Below, in pieces: positions 1-13,138 of a DNA stretch of 64,000 bases. Source of the stretch: Schoenoplectus triqueter (Eukaryota; Streptophyta; Magnoliopsida; Poales; Cyperaceae); NCBI GenBank assembly GCA_964058805.1, contig CAXKVV010000108.1, positions 1-64,000 on the forward strand. The letters are read 5' to 3'. The first letter of the stretch is position 1. Each line of letters opens with the position of its first letter. Under the pieces are notes generated by a model that had not been told where the DNA came from, searched no databases, and saw only the letters and a list, made by a program, of their open reading frames with translations. A program made the position numbers and the translations under genes.

Positions 1-1017
1 AAACAACTTAATAATATTTTGTTCTACTATGATAATGAGCTAGAGTCAGGGCCTTCGTTTTGACTTAATAATATTTTGTTCTACTAGGAAACCGAAGTGC
101 GTGTTTTCAGCAATTTGTAATTAAGCAGTTATTTCTATAAATTTCTTTGATGTATTTTGAATGTTTTTTTACAATTTTCTTTAATTAATGGGCAGGATAC
201 TAGCTACAATTTTTCATTTCATATAACATTGTTATCAACACTCAATACAGGCTAGCAGCATTATACAACAATAAATGGTCGTCAAGTTATACAAGAAACA
301 TGAGAAAACCAACCATGTTATGCTCACTAGAATTACTTATTCCGAACAATATCACAATTTATTAAATGGAACATTCAACAGAAAGATTAATGGACCAAAA
401 GAAAGGAGACTAATTAAGGATTTGAGTTTATACACTAAAAGAAATAAGGTGTCAATGGCCTCAAGGGTTCTTTCTGATAAATTTCAGGTTAGCATATTTA
501 ACTATAGATGTAACAGAAAATTATGTCTCGCCAAGTGAAAGGTTCTTTCTACTAAGAGAGGGAGGAGGGTGGGAGGGAGGGAGGGGGGGGGTATTTTTGA
601 CTTCAAAGGTTCTTTAAAATAACTTCCAGACAGGTACTTGTATAGAAGAAATTGCGGTAGCTTGCCAAAACTCAATATTACACATAACCATGAAAAAAAT
701 AGAAGTATCGTGAATTGGTTCAGAACAAATGGTTTGTTACCTCCCAAGGCCAGTAATATATCACCAAACACCAAGTATTTGTTAGCCATCAAATTCTATT
801 AACTCAACCCATGTCAATATTACCCATATTTTTTCATGGACAATTGATTTTTTACTTGAAATAATTCTTGAACCACTAATGCAGTCAAGCAAATCACTGA
901 AATTTCAGTGCTTTATAGTGGTACCCAACTAGCCACAATACTTTTTAAGTTTCACAGATGTACACATTTTTCCTATTTTTAGTTTGCTTATTGGTTTTAC
1001 CAAATATGAGCACTGGC
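1..1017. other. Non-coding flank or intron of the MKK gene
   Basis: AT-rich sequence with no kinase exon on either strand. A 23-bp sequence starting CTTAATAATATTTTG occurs at 7-29 and again at 64-86. A G-rich tract lies at 560-590. If the MKK gene is intact, this is the beginning of a long intron. Confidence 0.5.
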
Positions 1018-2408
1018 CTGCTTACAGATGGCAGCGAGATACGGCTCAGGTATTGTCTTCACAGTCTTTAAGAAATCTGCGAGGGATCCACCATCCATAT
1101 ACTCTAAAACAATAGAGATTACCCCATTGTCATAGAAACACTGATAACACACCACCACATTGGGGCATTGGGTGGTGGACAAACTGATCTTCAGCTCCTG
1201 TGCAATTTGTTTTCTTATACTCTCCTGTATGTTTAGTTGAATTACCTGAAAGAGGTACGAAACAAATGACAACATTATTAGTGATCTATTATTGGATTGC
1301 ATTTATAGTTTGAATCCCATCTGAGTGGTTCGCAAACAATGTAGTAACTTAAAGGCCGGTCACCTCGTGCTTTGAAATTGATTGGGGATTTCCACTTTGG
1401 TCCTGAAACATTTCATTTCAATTTGTAAAACCTAGTTGGTCCTTATCATATTTCAGTCAGGTTCAAGATTTAGTTGGTAGGTAATAAATATTTCTCACTA
1501 AATGATTCTTAAAAGGTCAAGAAGGGGTATAAATGGCATAGACTACAGGAATGTTTTCTGGTAGAAGTACCTTAAGAGCGAAAAATTGGCCAGTCCATTT
1601 GTGGCGTACCAACTGTACAATTCCACCATTGCCCTTTCCGATTACTTTGATTGAATCAAGATCTGCAAGACTCATATTATTGTCCAATGGCTTTACAACA
1701 ATAGGCAGGGCCTGTTAAAAGAAAAAAAATTTGTCCAATAATTAATATAATATATACCAAATGTGTTACACAGTTGTTAAATGCCATATTCCAATTCACA
1801 AGCCCCTTCAGAAATTCATGGTATTACAGATAACATAAGACTACTCTTTTCTCCACTACTCATGTAAGAGATATTATATAAGAAGCTTCAATTAAAAGAC
1901 TAATTAGCCATACTTCATATGCCAATCAGTACTGTATCAGAAAGAATTGATATGGATAGATATTGAGTTAAGCAACCATTCTGACAATTAACAAATAGCC
2001 TCTTCAATTTCAAATGGCATGTATTACTAAGTATAAGTCCCCAGAAACAGGAGGCATAAGACAACAACAAGCTTCAGGTTGTTAAACAATTAAAATAAAT
2101 ATCAAGTGAGAAAATCAGTAAATAAAACAGAAACCATAAATATTACCTCTCCCGCGTCACTGTGAGAAACAATCCGAAGCCCATCTTTGTTTACCAGTAA
2201 CTCCCCATCTTTAAATGTCCCACTGTGAGTTCTAAATCCCAAACAATTGAAAAAAGATTTAAACTTATAGCGAAAAAGCACAAGAAAACCTAGAAAAGTA
2301 TAAGAGAAAAAGGATCGAGAGTTACAAAAATTTCCCAATGGCGGATTCTTGAGTGGGGACAGCAAGAGTGGGTCCCGACCCAGCCAGCTTCAACCCAACA
2401 CGCTTCAT
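1018..2408 (-). CDS. MKK2: MAP kinase kinase, group A (MKK2-like), 5' part only
   Basis: Dual-specificity kinase of the MAPK cascade, acting in the cytosol between a MAPKKK and a MAPK. Four exons on the minus strand join in frame: 2408-2326, 2231-2147, 1711-1571 and 1245-1018, giving 179 residues. The N-terminus has the MKK1/2 signature ([25 protein letters not shown]). The glycine loop GKGNGG is at residues 81-86, the ATP-binding lysine (FFALK) at 103, the C-helix glutamate (AQELK) at 120, and the hinge [13 protein letters not shown] follows. The catalytic loop HRDLKPSN, the DFG motif, the activation loop and the C-lobe are not found in positions 1-1017. The last exon ends at the conserved CKQ junction, but the donor reads CAG|GCCAGT, a GC instead of GT. 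Either the intron continues beyond the left edge or the gene is truncated. Family assignment is firm; functional status is unknown. Confidence 0.85.
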
Positions 2409-2450
2409 CTTTCTCTCTCTTCCTCCCTCCCTGTCTCTCTCAGACATTAA
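2409..2450 (-). promoter_or_regulatory. 5' leader of the MKK gene (GA-rich on the coding strand)
   Basis: Immediately upstream of the MKK ATG the plus strand is a CT-rich tract, so the transcript leader is GA-rich, as is common for plant 5' UTRs. The transcription start cannot be placed from sequence. Confidence 0.4.
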
Positions 2451-5400
2451 TAATTAGCTGAGATATCGTCGTGAATTCTTTAGAGAGAAGAATACGATCT
2501 CAAGCTTGAGGTTGAGACTTGTCAAGCTTGACATATGAGAGAGCAGGAAGGAAGGGGCGAATAGAGATGGGAGAGAAAACAGGGTTTCTTTCCATTTTCA
2601 CTTTAAAATTTTCAATTGATTTCTTGTGTACGTACCCTCGTACAATTTGTATTCTTTTACGCACCCTCAGCTTTTGAACGTGAGAGGTGTGAATCATGAA
2701 TTGCTTTCCGTGTTTATCCATTTCATTTTATCAATCAAACTCCACAATCTACCACCAAGTCCCAAGTCCTAACCATATCGGCAATTCGGCATATCGATCC
2801 AAATATTTTAGAGAGCTTTTTCTAGAGCGTTGTGCGGTTTTTTTATTATAAACTATCTAATCATCCATCAATAATTTTAATTTAATAATAATAAATTTTT
2901 TATACATTTAAATTTAAATTTATGTTTAAACTTCTTCAAAACCGTCAAAACTAAAACTAACCATTCAAATTGCCTAAAAAAATTCTGCGGAAAAAAAAAG
3001 CCTTCAGAAAAATCACGCCGCAAATACGTACAACAGTGGCGCTTACGCGCATGATCGCAAATTAACAACATTGAGGTAGAGCAATGAATATTATATAAAC
3101 TAACGCCCATCATTTTTTTTATCTAAATATATGTTTGATAGAATTAGATTTAAAATAGAAATTTAGTCTATATTTCATCCATTAATGTTATCAATGACTG
3201 AAATACCTATATTTCTATTTACGGTTGAGATTGATTATTTTTTTAAATCAACAGTTCAGATTTCAGTCGAATTCATTTTTTCTCTTTATTTCATTTGTTA
3301 TTTTTTACCATGCATTTATAGGTGATCTAAAAAATATATATATCAAATAAATTAAGTATCAATTATTATGTTTTATTATAAAAAAGAAAACTACGCATAG
3401 TACAAGCATACTCAGAAAAAATATTATATTTTATATATTCTTTTTTATTATCATTAAAAATATATTATTTATTTATAATAAAATTAGTACTAGATACAAA
3501 TATTTATAAAATTAAAAGAGCCTGTATAATGGACGAGTTTCCAGCTGGTATAAGAAATTGTGTTTAAATACATTCACTTTGGTTTCTCTATTATGCCTTT
3601 ATTTCTTTACAAAAAGTAGGAACTCAACCTTTAAAATTAGAATATCAAAATAATATTGTTAGATGTGATCTATATTAGTTTCTCTATATACAAAAAAAAT
3701 TATGGCATTTCAATGTTATTTTGTTTAATATTAAGAGCTAGTAGAAATACACAAATTTGAAAAAAATTTGAAAGTTAAATTTTTTACATAATGATTCATA
3801 TAGAATGAAATATTTGTTCTGCTTAAAAACAAATTTATACATATCACATTTTATAATTTGACATTTCATTTTTGTTATGTTTATAATTAAAAAAATAGAA
3901 AGAAGAGGTATGATAAAGATATCAAAAGTTAGGGAATTTAAACTCTTCTGATTAAAATAAATATTAAATTACTTTTAAGCATTGATGTTTAATAATGGTT
4001 AGGTATATAGATAAAATTATCCTCGTCTTATCTTAGGGAGTGAAGTAGTGAAAGCAGAAAATATCGAAGTTAACATTATAGGTGTTTAACTTCATTTTAT
4101 CTAAAATATTTTCCTTGTACGCAGTAAAATACAATGTTGTAAAGCACTTGAATAACTAGTAGTCCATCTATTGACACAAGCTTTTTTTTGAGATAATTAT
4201 GAAAATCTTAGCTACCTATAAATAATCCTTATTTTTTATTTTATAAATTTTGTACATATAAACAACCTTTATTTCTTTATTTAATAATATTTATACATTA
4301 TTATATATCCGCTTCAGAAACAAATTTGTCATTGATCAATTGCCAAATGCTAATAGTACCAGACTGCAAAATTTTCAAATTACTCGAGCAATTTGATTCG
4401 CAATCTAGACAAGCTATATAAAAGGATATCCAAAATCAGCCGATTATCATGATTAAATAAACATTGTAAATATAATTTAACTTCTAGTTTATTAGGAACA
4501 TTTGTGGAAAGCTCGCTATTTTGATTTTCAATTTGATCCGTTGACTTGCGGTGGTGCAACTTTTCTTTGTTGTTTTTGAAGCTGGAGATATCTTGCATAG
4601 GTCGCTATTGAAATATCGCTGTTGAACTATCCCTAGTTCTTTTTTAATGGACCTTTTTGCCATTTATGGCGGGTCCCACCACACCAAATGTGTGCTGCAT
4701 TTATTTGTTCGGCCGACAAACAGAGGCGGAGACTAGTCTTCTTGATAATTTCAATAAAAAAAAAGTCTTCTTGATAAGGATGTGAGTCTGTGGGTCCCTT
4801 CAAACAACATGTGACGCATCCGGTACGCACGCAAAAATGATGTTTTTCACTGATTGGTGGGTCCCTTCAAACAACTATTAAGTCAGCCAATCAAATGCAG
4901 GGACACGGACACGCGGTCTTAGTTGAACTGGACCTTCATTGAGGATCTATTCAAAAAAAAAAAGACCCTGATTTAAGAAGCCAGAAAAAGTATAGAGGGG
5001 CAAAAATAATATTATATTTTGATATTTTTAAAATGAATTACCGATATAAAATTAAATGAAAATTTAATACAAACTGTTGGGTAATAAGGAATATCAAAAA
5101 ATAATTACTAAATAATAGTTTTTATAATGATAAATATAATGAACCACTAAGCCTAAAAAGTTACCCTACCCCACCGAATGACTTACCATGCATACATCTA
5201 AGGAAATTATTCGAAATTAGTGTAGGCAAAAGTTAATCATTAAATTCAGTAGATTCAAAAGCAAATTATAGTAATCAGTTTAATCAAAAAGCAAATTACA
5301 ACCTAATCTGAGAGAGAGATGCAACAGTGGAGATCAAAGAGAGAGAGGAGGGAAGTGCAGAATTAGTTCCACAATCTAACACAATAACGAAATTAGTTTA

Positions 5401-6179
5401 ATTCAAAATCAAATTACAAACCAGTTTGCGTGAGAGAGAGGAGAGAGTCAGGTATACCCAAATGCAGCAGTGGAGATCAAAGAGAGACGCAGAGTGAAGT
5501 GTAGTGAGTAGTGTATCTCGAATTGGAGTTTTGTATAATTTATGATCTTTTTTTTGCATAAAATGTAGTTAAAACAGACAAAAGTTTATAAACTTATCCT
5601 TGTAAGCTTGAGCTTTTACCATACAGATTGTGCACAATAATGAATAGAGATTTATAAAATTAGCAATATGTTAAGTCTGATTTAGTTCATATCATTTATT
5701 ACCCTATTTATTCATATAATATCAGCAAAATAAATAAAGTTATTCTCAATGATATCTTCTATTAGATTATAATCTTATCCTTGCTAGATCAAACCTGACA
5801 GAAATTGTGCATAATAATAAATAAAAATACACTAAACAACACTTAAGTCATCATGTTTAAGTTTTATATTATTTTTTATCATATTTATGCACTAAAAATA
5901 TTAAAACAAATCATGCAAATTTAATTTGATTGATATCCTCCATTTGTTGAGTAGAAAGAGAAATAAAAAAAAAGATTCATAATTCAAATCAGAAGCAAAC
6001 AAGCTCAGTCAGGCAAGCAAGGCAGTCGATCATCATAAAGCACTTCCCAAGCACATAGACGAAGTTTTCATATGGTGTGGATTTTCTACTTTGGTGACTC
6101 ACCTCATTCTAGGCCGGCTCGTAACATGCCCACATTATTCAAAACACGATATATGTTACTCACAACTTATTCACAAGTT
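2451..6179. other. AT-rich intergenic DNA with small direct repeats
   Basis: No convincing gene. A 19-bp direct repeat built on GGGTCCCTTCAAACAAC occurs at about 4790-4808 and 4857-4875. A diverged duplication containing GCAGTGGAGATCAAAGAGAG lies at about 5270-5355 and 5390-5515. The stretch 2870-4320 is almost pure A/T with no structure I can name. Confidence 0.5.
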
Positions 6180-9100
6180 AAACGAATAGGTACAACATTC
6201 GAAATATATTTGTATATTTTGATTATTCTGTGTTAAAATGAGACAATAAGAGATATAAACTAAAATACTCTGAATATAATTTTAATACATTTTTATTTAA
6301 TTCAACATTATTTGTGTAATATAAGTTTGAGAATACAATAATTATAATATAACCGAATAAGGGATATAATTCAGAATATCTTTTTATATTTTGGTGATTT
6401 TAAGTGTTAAAATGATATTGCATATACTACAAAACTTGAATAAACATAATATAATTTTAATGCATTTGTATAAATCTTTCAACACTATTTCTGTCAAGAA
6501 GGTTCGAGAATACAATAATTATAATATAAATGAACAGTGGACATCATTCAAAATAACTTTGTTTATTTGCATAATTTCATGTATTGAAATGAGAAAATAA
6601 ATGATATAGAACTTAGATATACTAAATATTATTTGAAAGTATTTGTGTTAATATTTCAATGATATTCAAGTCATAAAGTTTTGAGAATATAATGATTATA
6701 ATATAAATAAAAGGAGATATAATTCAGAATATATCTTTGTACTTTGGTGATTTTATGTGTCGAAAAAAGGTTGCACATAATACAAAACTCGAATAAATAT
6801 AATATTATTTTAAAGTATGTGTTAATCTTTTAACATTATTCCTGTCATATAGGATCGAGAACACAATGATTATAATGTAAATATATAAGCTACAAATAAT
6901 GTAAAATTCGAATAAACTGAATACTAATTTAATGCATCTGTGTAAATATTTCAACGCTATTCACATCATAAATATTTGATAACATGATGACTAACAAATA
7001 ATGGAATATGAGAAATCATAAAAAATATTTTCTTGTATTTTGTTGAATTTTTGTATTGAAATGAGGAAAGAAATGATATAAATTTCGAATAACTTGAATA
7101 CCAGTAAACTTTATTTTTCTTAAACTTCCAACACTAATCATGTGAAAAAAGAATTGACAATACATTGATTATAATATAATTGAATAAGATATCATTTAAA
7201 ATAATTTTATGTATTTTGATGATTTATGTGTTTAAATAAGACAACAAATGATACAAAATTAAAATAAATTGAATATAATTTTAAATTATTTGTGTTAATC
7301 TATCAATGTTATTCATATCATAAAGGTTAAAAAACACATAATAATTAAAATATAAATAAATAAAGGATATAATTTAGAATATATTTTTCTATTTTTATGA
7401 TTTTATGTGCTGACATATGATACAAAATACGGATAAACTGAATATAATTTCAATGCATTTGTGTTAATCTTTCAGCGGTATTCATATCATTAAGGTTCGA
7501 GAACACACAATGATTAAAATATAAATGAATAGGGGATATAATTCAGAATATTTTTATATTTTGATGATTTTAGGTGTTGACATATGATATAAAATATGAA
7601 TAAACCTAATATCATTTTAATGATGTCATAAAAGTTTAAAAATATAATGATAATAATATAAACAAATAGGTGATATTATTTAAAATAACTTTGTGTATTT
7701 TGATGATTTTAGTTGTTAAAATGAGGCTATATATAATACAAAATATGAATAAACTGAATACCATTTAAATTCATTTTTGTTAATTTTTCAACCTATTTGT
7801 ATCATAAAGGATTGAGAATATAATGACTATAATATAAATGAATAGGGGGGAAATATTTAAAATAACTTTGTGTATTTTAAGATTTTAAGTGTTGAAATAA
7901 GGTTACATATAATATAAAATATGAATAAACTAAATATAATTTTAAAATATTTATATTAATCTTTTAACGTTATTCGTGTTATAAAGATTTTCAATAAAAA
8001 TAACTTTATATATTTTAGTGATTTTATATGTTGAAATAAGACTACAAATAATATAAAACATAATAGACTGAATACCGATTTAAAATTTTTATGTTAATCT
8101 TGCAAGGCCATTCATGTCATGAAGGTTTGAGAACATAATTATTAAAATATAATGATTAGAGGAAATTATTCAGACATCATTTTGTATTTTGAAGATTTAT
8201 GTGTTAAATTGAGGCTACATATGATACAAAACTCAAATAATTTGAATATCATTTTTTCTGCATTTGTGTTGATCTATCAACGCAGTTCGTATCATAAAGG
8301 TTTGAGAACACAATCATTATAATATAAATGAATATGAGACATCATTTAAAATAACTTTGTATATTTTGATGATTTTATTTGTTGAAATAAACTGAATATA
8401 GTTTCAATGCATTTATGTTAATCTTTCACGGCTTATCATATCATAAAGAATCGAGAACACACTGATTAAAATATAAACGAATATGAAATATAATTCAGAA
8501 TATTTTTGCATTTTGATAATTTTATGTGTTGAAATGAGCCAACAAATAATACAAAACTCGAATAAACTTTCGAGGCCATTTGTCTCATAAAGTTTTGAGA
8601 ACATGATGATTGAAGTATAAAAGAACAGAAGACGTAATTGAGAATATTTTTTGTATTGAGGTGATTCTTTATTTTGAAATGATGCTACATATAATATAAA
8701 CTAAATATCATTATATATTTGTGTTAATCTATCAATGTTATTTGTGTCATAAAGATTTGAGAACATAATAATTATAATATAAATGAATAGAGTACATCAT
8801 TCAAAATATTTTTTATATTTTGATGATTTTATGTATTAAAATGAGGAAATAATTAATACAAACTTTGAATAAGGTGAATAGCATTTTAAAATATTTGACT
8901 TCTTCTTCGGATGGATGCGTTCGCAAGGCCACCGCGTAAGAATTCCGTTGCACTTGATCATAAGCAAGAAATCGAATCGCTTTGATAGAGACTCCCAAGT
9001 GCGTATCTGGTAAAGAACCTACAAGAATAGCCGGATAAATCGAAGCAACATAGAATCGGTCCAATGTGTAAATCTCTCAATGCTAATTATGTCATAAAGG

Positions 9101-10450
9101 TAGGAGAATAAAATGATTAAAATATAAACGAATCACGAATATAATTTAGAACATCTTTTTATATTTCGATGATTTTGTGTAAAGAAAATGAGGCAAATAT
9201 ATGACACAAGACTCGAATAAATTAAATACTATTTTATTGTATTTGTGTTAAGCTATAAGTGTTATTCATGTCACAAAGATTTGAGAATAAAATAATTATA
9301 ATATAAATGAATAGGGACATAATTTAAAATATCTTTGTGTATTTTGATAATTTTATGTGTTGAAATGAGATAACAAATGAAACAAAATTGAATAAACTGA
9401 ATAATATTTTAATGTATTTGTGATAATCTTTCAACGTTATTTATGTCATAAAGGTCTAAGAATACAATGATTAAACTATAAAGAAAGATGGGACATCATA
9501 AAAAATAATACTGTTTAAATATATTTGTATTAAAATTTCAAAGAAATTTATCTCATAAAAGTTTGAGAACACATTTATTGTAATAAAAATGAATAGAGAA
9601 TATAATTTAAAATAACTTGTATATTTTGATAACTTATGTGTTGAAATGAGACTACAAATAATATAAAACTCAAATAAACTGAATATCATTTTAAGACATT
9701 TATGTTAATCTTTCAATGCTAAGAATAAATGCTCGATAACATAATGATTATAATATAAATAAATGTGAGATATCATTCAAAATAACGTTATGTATTTTGA
9801 TAAATTTATTTATTTATTTTATTTATTGATATGAGACTATAAACCATACAAAACTATAATAGATTGAATATAGTATTAATACATTTATATTAATCTTTCA
9901 ACTCTATTTATATCATAAAGGTTTGAGAACACAATGATTAAAATATAAACGAATAAAAGATATAATTTAGAGCATCTTTCTATATTTTAAAGATTTTATG
10001 TGTTGAAATGACGACACATATGATATAAAATTTGAACAAACTGAATATCATTTTACTGCTTTTGTGTTAATCTATGAAATGGTATTTATGTCATAAAGGT
10101 TTAAAAATATAATGATTATTATATAAATAAATAGAGGCCATAATTCTAAATAACTTTGTGTATTTCAGTGGTTTTATGTGTTGAAATAAGATTATAAATT
10201 ATTCAAAACTCAAAAAAACTAAATACTATTTTAATGCATTTGAGTTAATATTTCGATGCTCTTCATATCATAAAGGTTTGAGAACACAATAATTAAAATA
10301 TAAATGAATAGGGAATATAATTTTGAACATCCTTTTGAATTTTGGTGCTTTTATGTATTGAAATGAGATTATAAATAATAAAAAAATTGAAAAAATTAAA
10401 TACTATTTTATTACATAATTTTAGTCTTTTAATACTATTCATGTCATAAA
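6180..10450. repeat. Diverged tandem array of a ~176-bp AT-rich satellite monomer (about 24 units)
   Basis: The same ordered set of words recurs over 4.3 kb: GAGAACACAATGATTATAAT, then ATAAATGAATAGG, then TATTTTGATGATTTTATGTG, then TTGAAATGAG, then ACAAAACTCGAATAAACTG, then TTTTAATGCATTTGTG, then ATCTTTCAACG, then TCATAAAGG. The GAGAA word starts at about 6329, 6506, 6683 and 6857, a spacing of 174-177 bp, and continues to about 10278. Copies are diverged by substitution and small deletions; some are shorter, near 7638, 8453 and 8598. There is no coding capacity. The monomer length is in the range typical of plant centromeric or heterochromatic satellites, which is a comparison and not proof of function. 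Confidence 0.9.
8898..9064 (-). other. 167-bp foreign insert inside one satellite monomer, open reading frame on the minus strand
   Basis: The monomer text ATTTG|TGTGTAAATCT is broken at this point by sequence of clearly higher GC content, and the monomer resumes exactly on the other side. On the minus strand the insert is open across its whole length and reads as coding-like protein (YPAILVGSLPDTHLGVS, then IRFLAYDQVQRNSYAVAL). I do not recognise the protein. The composition and short length suggest a transferred piece of another gene, possibly organellar, but that is inference. There is no start codon of its own and no flanking transposon structure. Confidence 0.6.
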
Positions 10451-10890
10451 CTGAATAACTTTTTTGATGCTAATCAACTAAACAACTTAATTTTTAGAGG
10501 AATCTTTAATTACCATATTGAACCAACCATAGAAACTTTAACGCCATCAAAATTTAAGAATAAATATATAGAATGAACGGGAAAAAAAATACTAGCTTGT
10601 AAGCCCCAAATTACAGTATCTGAAACTAAAGGTTAAAAAGGAAAATTAGATAAAATAACAAGTAACTCAGTCTTTTTCCCTTCTAAGACCCAAGTTAGCT
10701 CTAGTAAGAGGAATATGAATAGAAAGAGCAGAATGCACAACTATAATGATGAGTAATAAATTGAATAAATATTTATACAGAGGATCTATAAAAACACCGA
10801 ACTAATTCTTAATGAAACGAAATTAAAATCAAGTTGTTATTTTGGATATTCCCAGATGTCAGCAACTCAATATGGGGACAGTTTTAGGTC
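10451..10890. other. Intergenic, no feature seen
   Basis: AT-rich spacer between the satellite array and the promoter region of the ribosomal protein gene. No repeat or coding signal recognised. Confidence 0.5.
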
Positions 10891-10920
10891 AAACGGGCTG
10901 GACACTTTGTTAAAGTGAAA

Positions 10921-10950
10921 TGGGCTATTTGAAAATTTTAGAGAAGCCCA
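10921..10950 (+). promoter_or_regulatory. Paired site II elements upstream of the L6 gene
   Basis: TGGGCT at 10921-10926 and its complement AGCCCA at 10945-10950. Site II (TGGGCY) motifs bind TCP factors and are common in promoters of plant genes for ribosomal and mitochondrial proteins. They lie about 200 bases before the CT-rich putative leader at 11100-11280, which fits the downstream gene. Functional use is inferred. Confidence 0.45.
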
Positions 10951-11099
10951 GAAAACAAATGGCCTCATATTGGAAATACAAGTTGCGACCACGACCGAGT
11001 TCGAGCTGAAACATTAAATAAGGGCTAAATGCACGAATCTTAAAGACATGCAGCTGAAATCCGATCTCCAAGGGCACACCGGTTTTATTCACATCTGAA

Positions 11100-13136
11100 T
11101 CTGGCCAAGGACGAAAAACGCTTCGGCTCAGAGATCATCTTCTTCGTGCGGCGCGGCACTTCCTAGCCGCTTCCTCATTTGTTCCCGATCCCTCCCTTCT
11201 CTCATTCTCTCTTCTCGGATCTAATCGTTGCTCGCTTGAACTCCTCCTTCACGGATCTATCCGTTCCGTGACCTACCTCTCCCATCTCCAGCCTTTTATT
11301 CCCCTCTGTGCTGCACTTGGGAACTTTGCGACCGTTCGCTATTTTGAACTTGGGAACTTAAAAGTGCTTCCTGAATTTAGGTATTTTCTGAAACTTTTGC
11401 AAATTCTGTCCTGTAGATTTCTTACATTTGTCACTGCTGGCTTTGTCTTGGTTTCATAATTAGGTTTAGGAGGTACTAAGAAATACGGTTTACTGTTCTC
11501 TTTTGAAACAGCTCTGGGTAAATAATTGACAGACTGATTCCTCCTTCTGTAAAAGAAGTTTATTTGTTAGCTCAATAGCACCTATCAGCACAGGTCTATT
11601 CATACAAATGTACCTTACAGTGTCTTAATTTTACTGTTATCATGTTTTCTACACTGGTGTCTTACTCTTTTGAGTAAACCTGGTTGAGATTCATAAATAT
11701 GTCTTTTCTGGGTCCCATTTTTTTCGGATCAAGTAAACCAGCATGTATATGTCTGTATGTATGTACCAGATGATATTTCAGTGCCAGATTTTCAGATTTT
11801 TCTTTGAAATTGTCCATTTTCATCGGATTGTTCTTTTATGTCTAGCTAAAAAATGTGTTGAGTTATCAAATAGGGACAAATTGGTTAATTTTAATTCACA
11901 GCTCGGTAAGTGCTCATGATTGTAATTGTGATTTAAAGCAGCACAATTGCGCACACTCTCTTTGTGAATTTCTCTAAATTCTTTGTACTTCTTCCTTTTG
12001 CTACCTTAGTAGAATTAAAACATAGCATCGGTAGTAATTGATATGATGTGAAGATCTTGTACTACTTCTCATCATCTGATGAACTGGTTTTGATTTACTT
12101 TCTAGTTCCTTTGATAACAAGTATCACCACTAAGTACTCTGCACATTCAGTGCCTACTTGTCATTGATAACAAGTATCACACTTTTAAGCTTTCCATGGA
12201 TTGATATTAATATAACTTTAGCCTCTGTAGCTACTTAAAGTTCTCTTTTTCAGGCACTGATCATATTTTTGAAGTCCCTTTTTCTGACATTAATATTAAG
12301 GAAGTATGTACCTGTTAATCCATTTCAGGCACTGATCATATTACGATTGGTGTATCTCACTATTTCTGGACAAATTCCTGATTACAGATTCCTTATATGA
12401 TTAATTGATAGCTTGTACGTATGTGGATTGTTCTTCCTTATATTTTAATGTTAAACAATAGTTGAGCTAATATTTGGTTGAACTGACTCCTTTGTTGTGC
12501 TAAAATCTTTCTAGGCAGGAAATTTATCTCATCTTATACATACACCCTTTGATTGTGCTCTGCTGGTCTTACAGTGGAAGCTCCATCCATCTAAGCTAAT
12601 CAGGTATAATCCCGCTAACTATATTGTTTTAAGCTCCTATTCATATTTTCTTAAATTTTCATTTTAATCCTTGGAAACATCGGAGATTATCATATCTTTT
12701 TAGATCTTTTGCATGGGTTTATTGTTTGGAATCCATATGTTCACTTGAACTTGGATTTTGTTTACTGTCTGGTACTACCTTTGTTTCACTTGAATCACAG
12801 TTATTGCTGTAGGTATCAGAAAGTAGTATTCTACTTTTAATCTCCTATCTCAAAGTTTTGTTGTTGACAATTTCACATTTAATTGCTTAATTGAGGCTTA
12901 AATTACTGTAATTGGTTCCCTATTTAACTAGTCACACAATCAAATGGTTAATTGAGGCTTAAAACAGAAAAATCATTGCCTTGTATGACCAACACAGAGC
13001 ATCCAAGTTTTAACCAAAAATCAGAAAACAGTTTCTGGCTCAGTTTATACCTAATTAAATGTTGGTATTATATGTTTTTTCTAAACAATTTACACAGAAG
13101 ATCACTGAACATTAATTTTCTAATAATGTATTCTAG
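11100..13136 (+). other. Spliced 5' leader region of the L6 gene
   Basis: The first non-coding exon probably lies within about 11100-11380: it is GC- and CT-rich, unlike its surroundings, and a possible donor AATTTAG|GTATTTT is at about 11380. A candidate 29-nt non-coding exon lies at 12576-12604, with acceptor TCTTACAG and donor CAG|GTATAAT. The last acceptor, TTCTAG at 13131-13136, leaves only two bases before the ATG. The rest is intron-like AT-rich sequence with no gene of its own. Confidence 0.5.
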
Positions 13137-13138
13137 CA

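Noticed and set aside
275..538. Plus-strand open frame ending before a GT
   Set aside because: No recognisable domain, no upstream promoter or partner exon; opposite to the MKK gene and likely chance.
502..792. Minus-strand frame with YLVFGDILLALGG, vaguely like the kinase segment WSLGLVLLECATG, next to the MKK exons
   Set aside because: Only a few scattered identities, no flanking kinase motifs and no splice logic; treated as chance.
6180..10450. Possibility that the regular array is a CRISPR array or a protein repeat gene
   Set aside because: Units are ~176 bp, diverged throughout, with no conserved short repeat and unique spacer pattern, stops in all frames, and the sequence is a plant nuclear genome.
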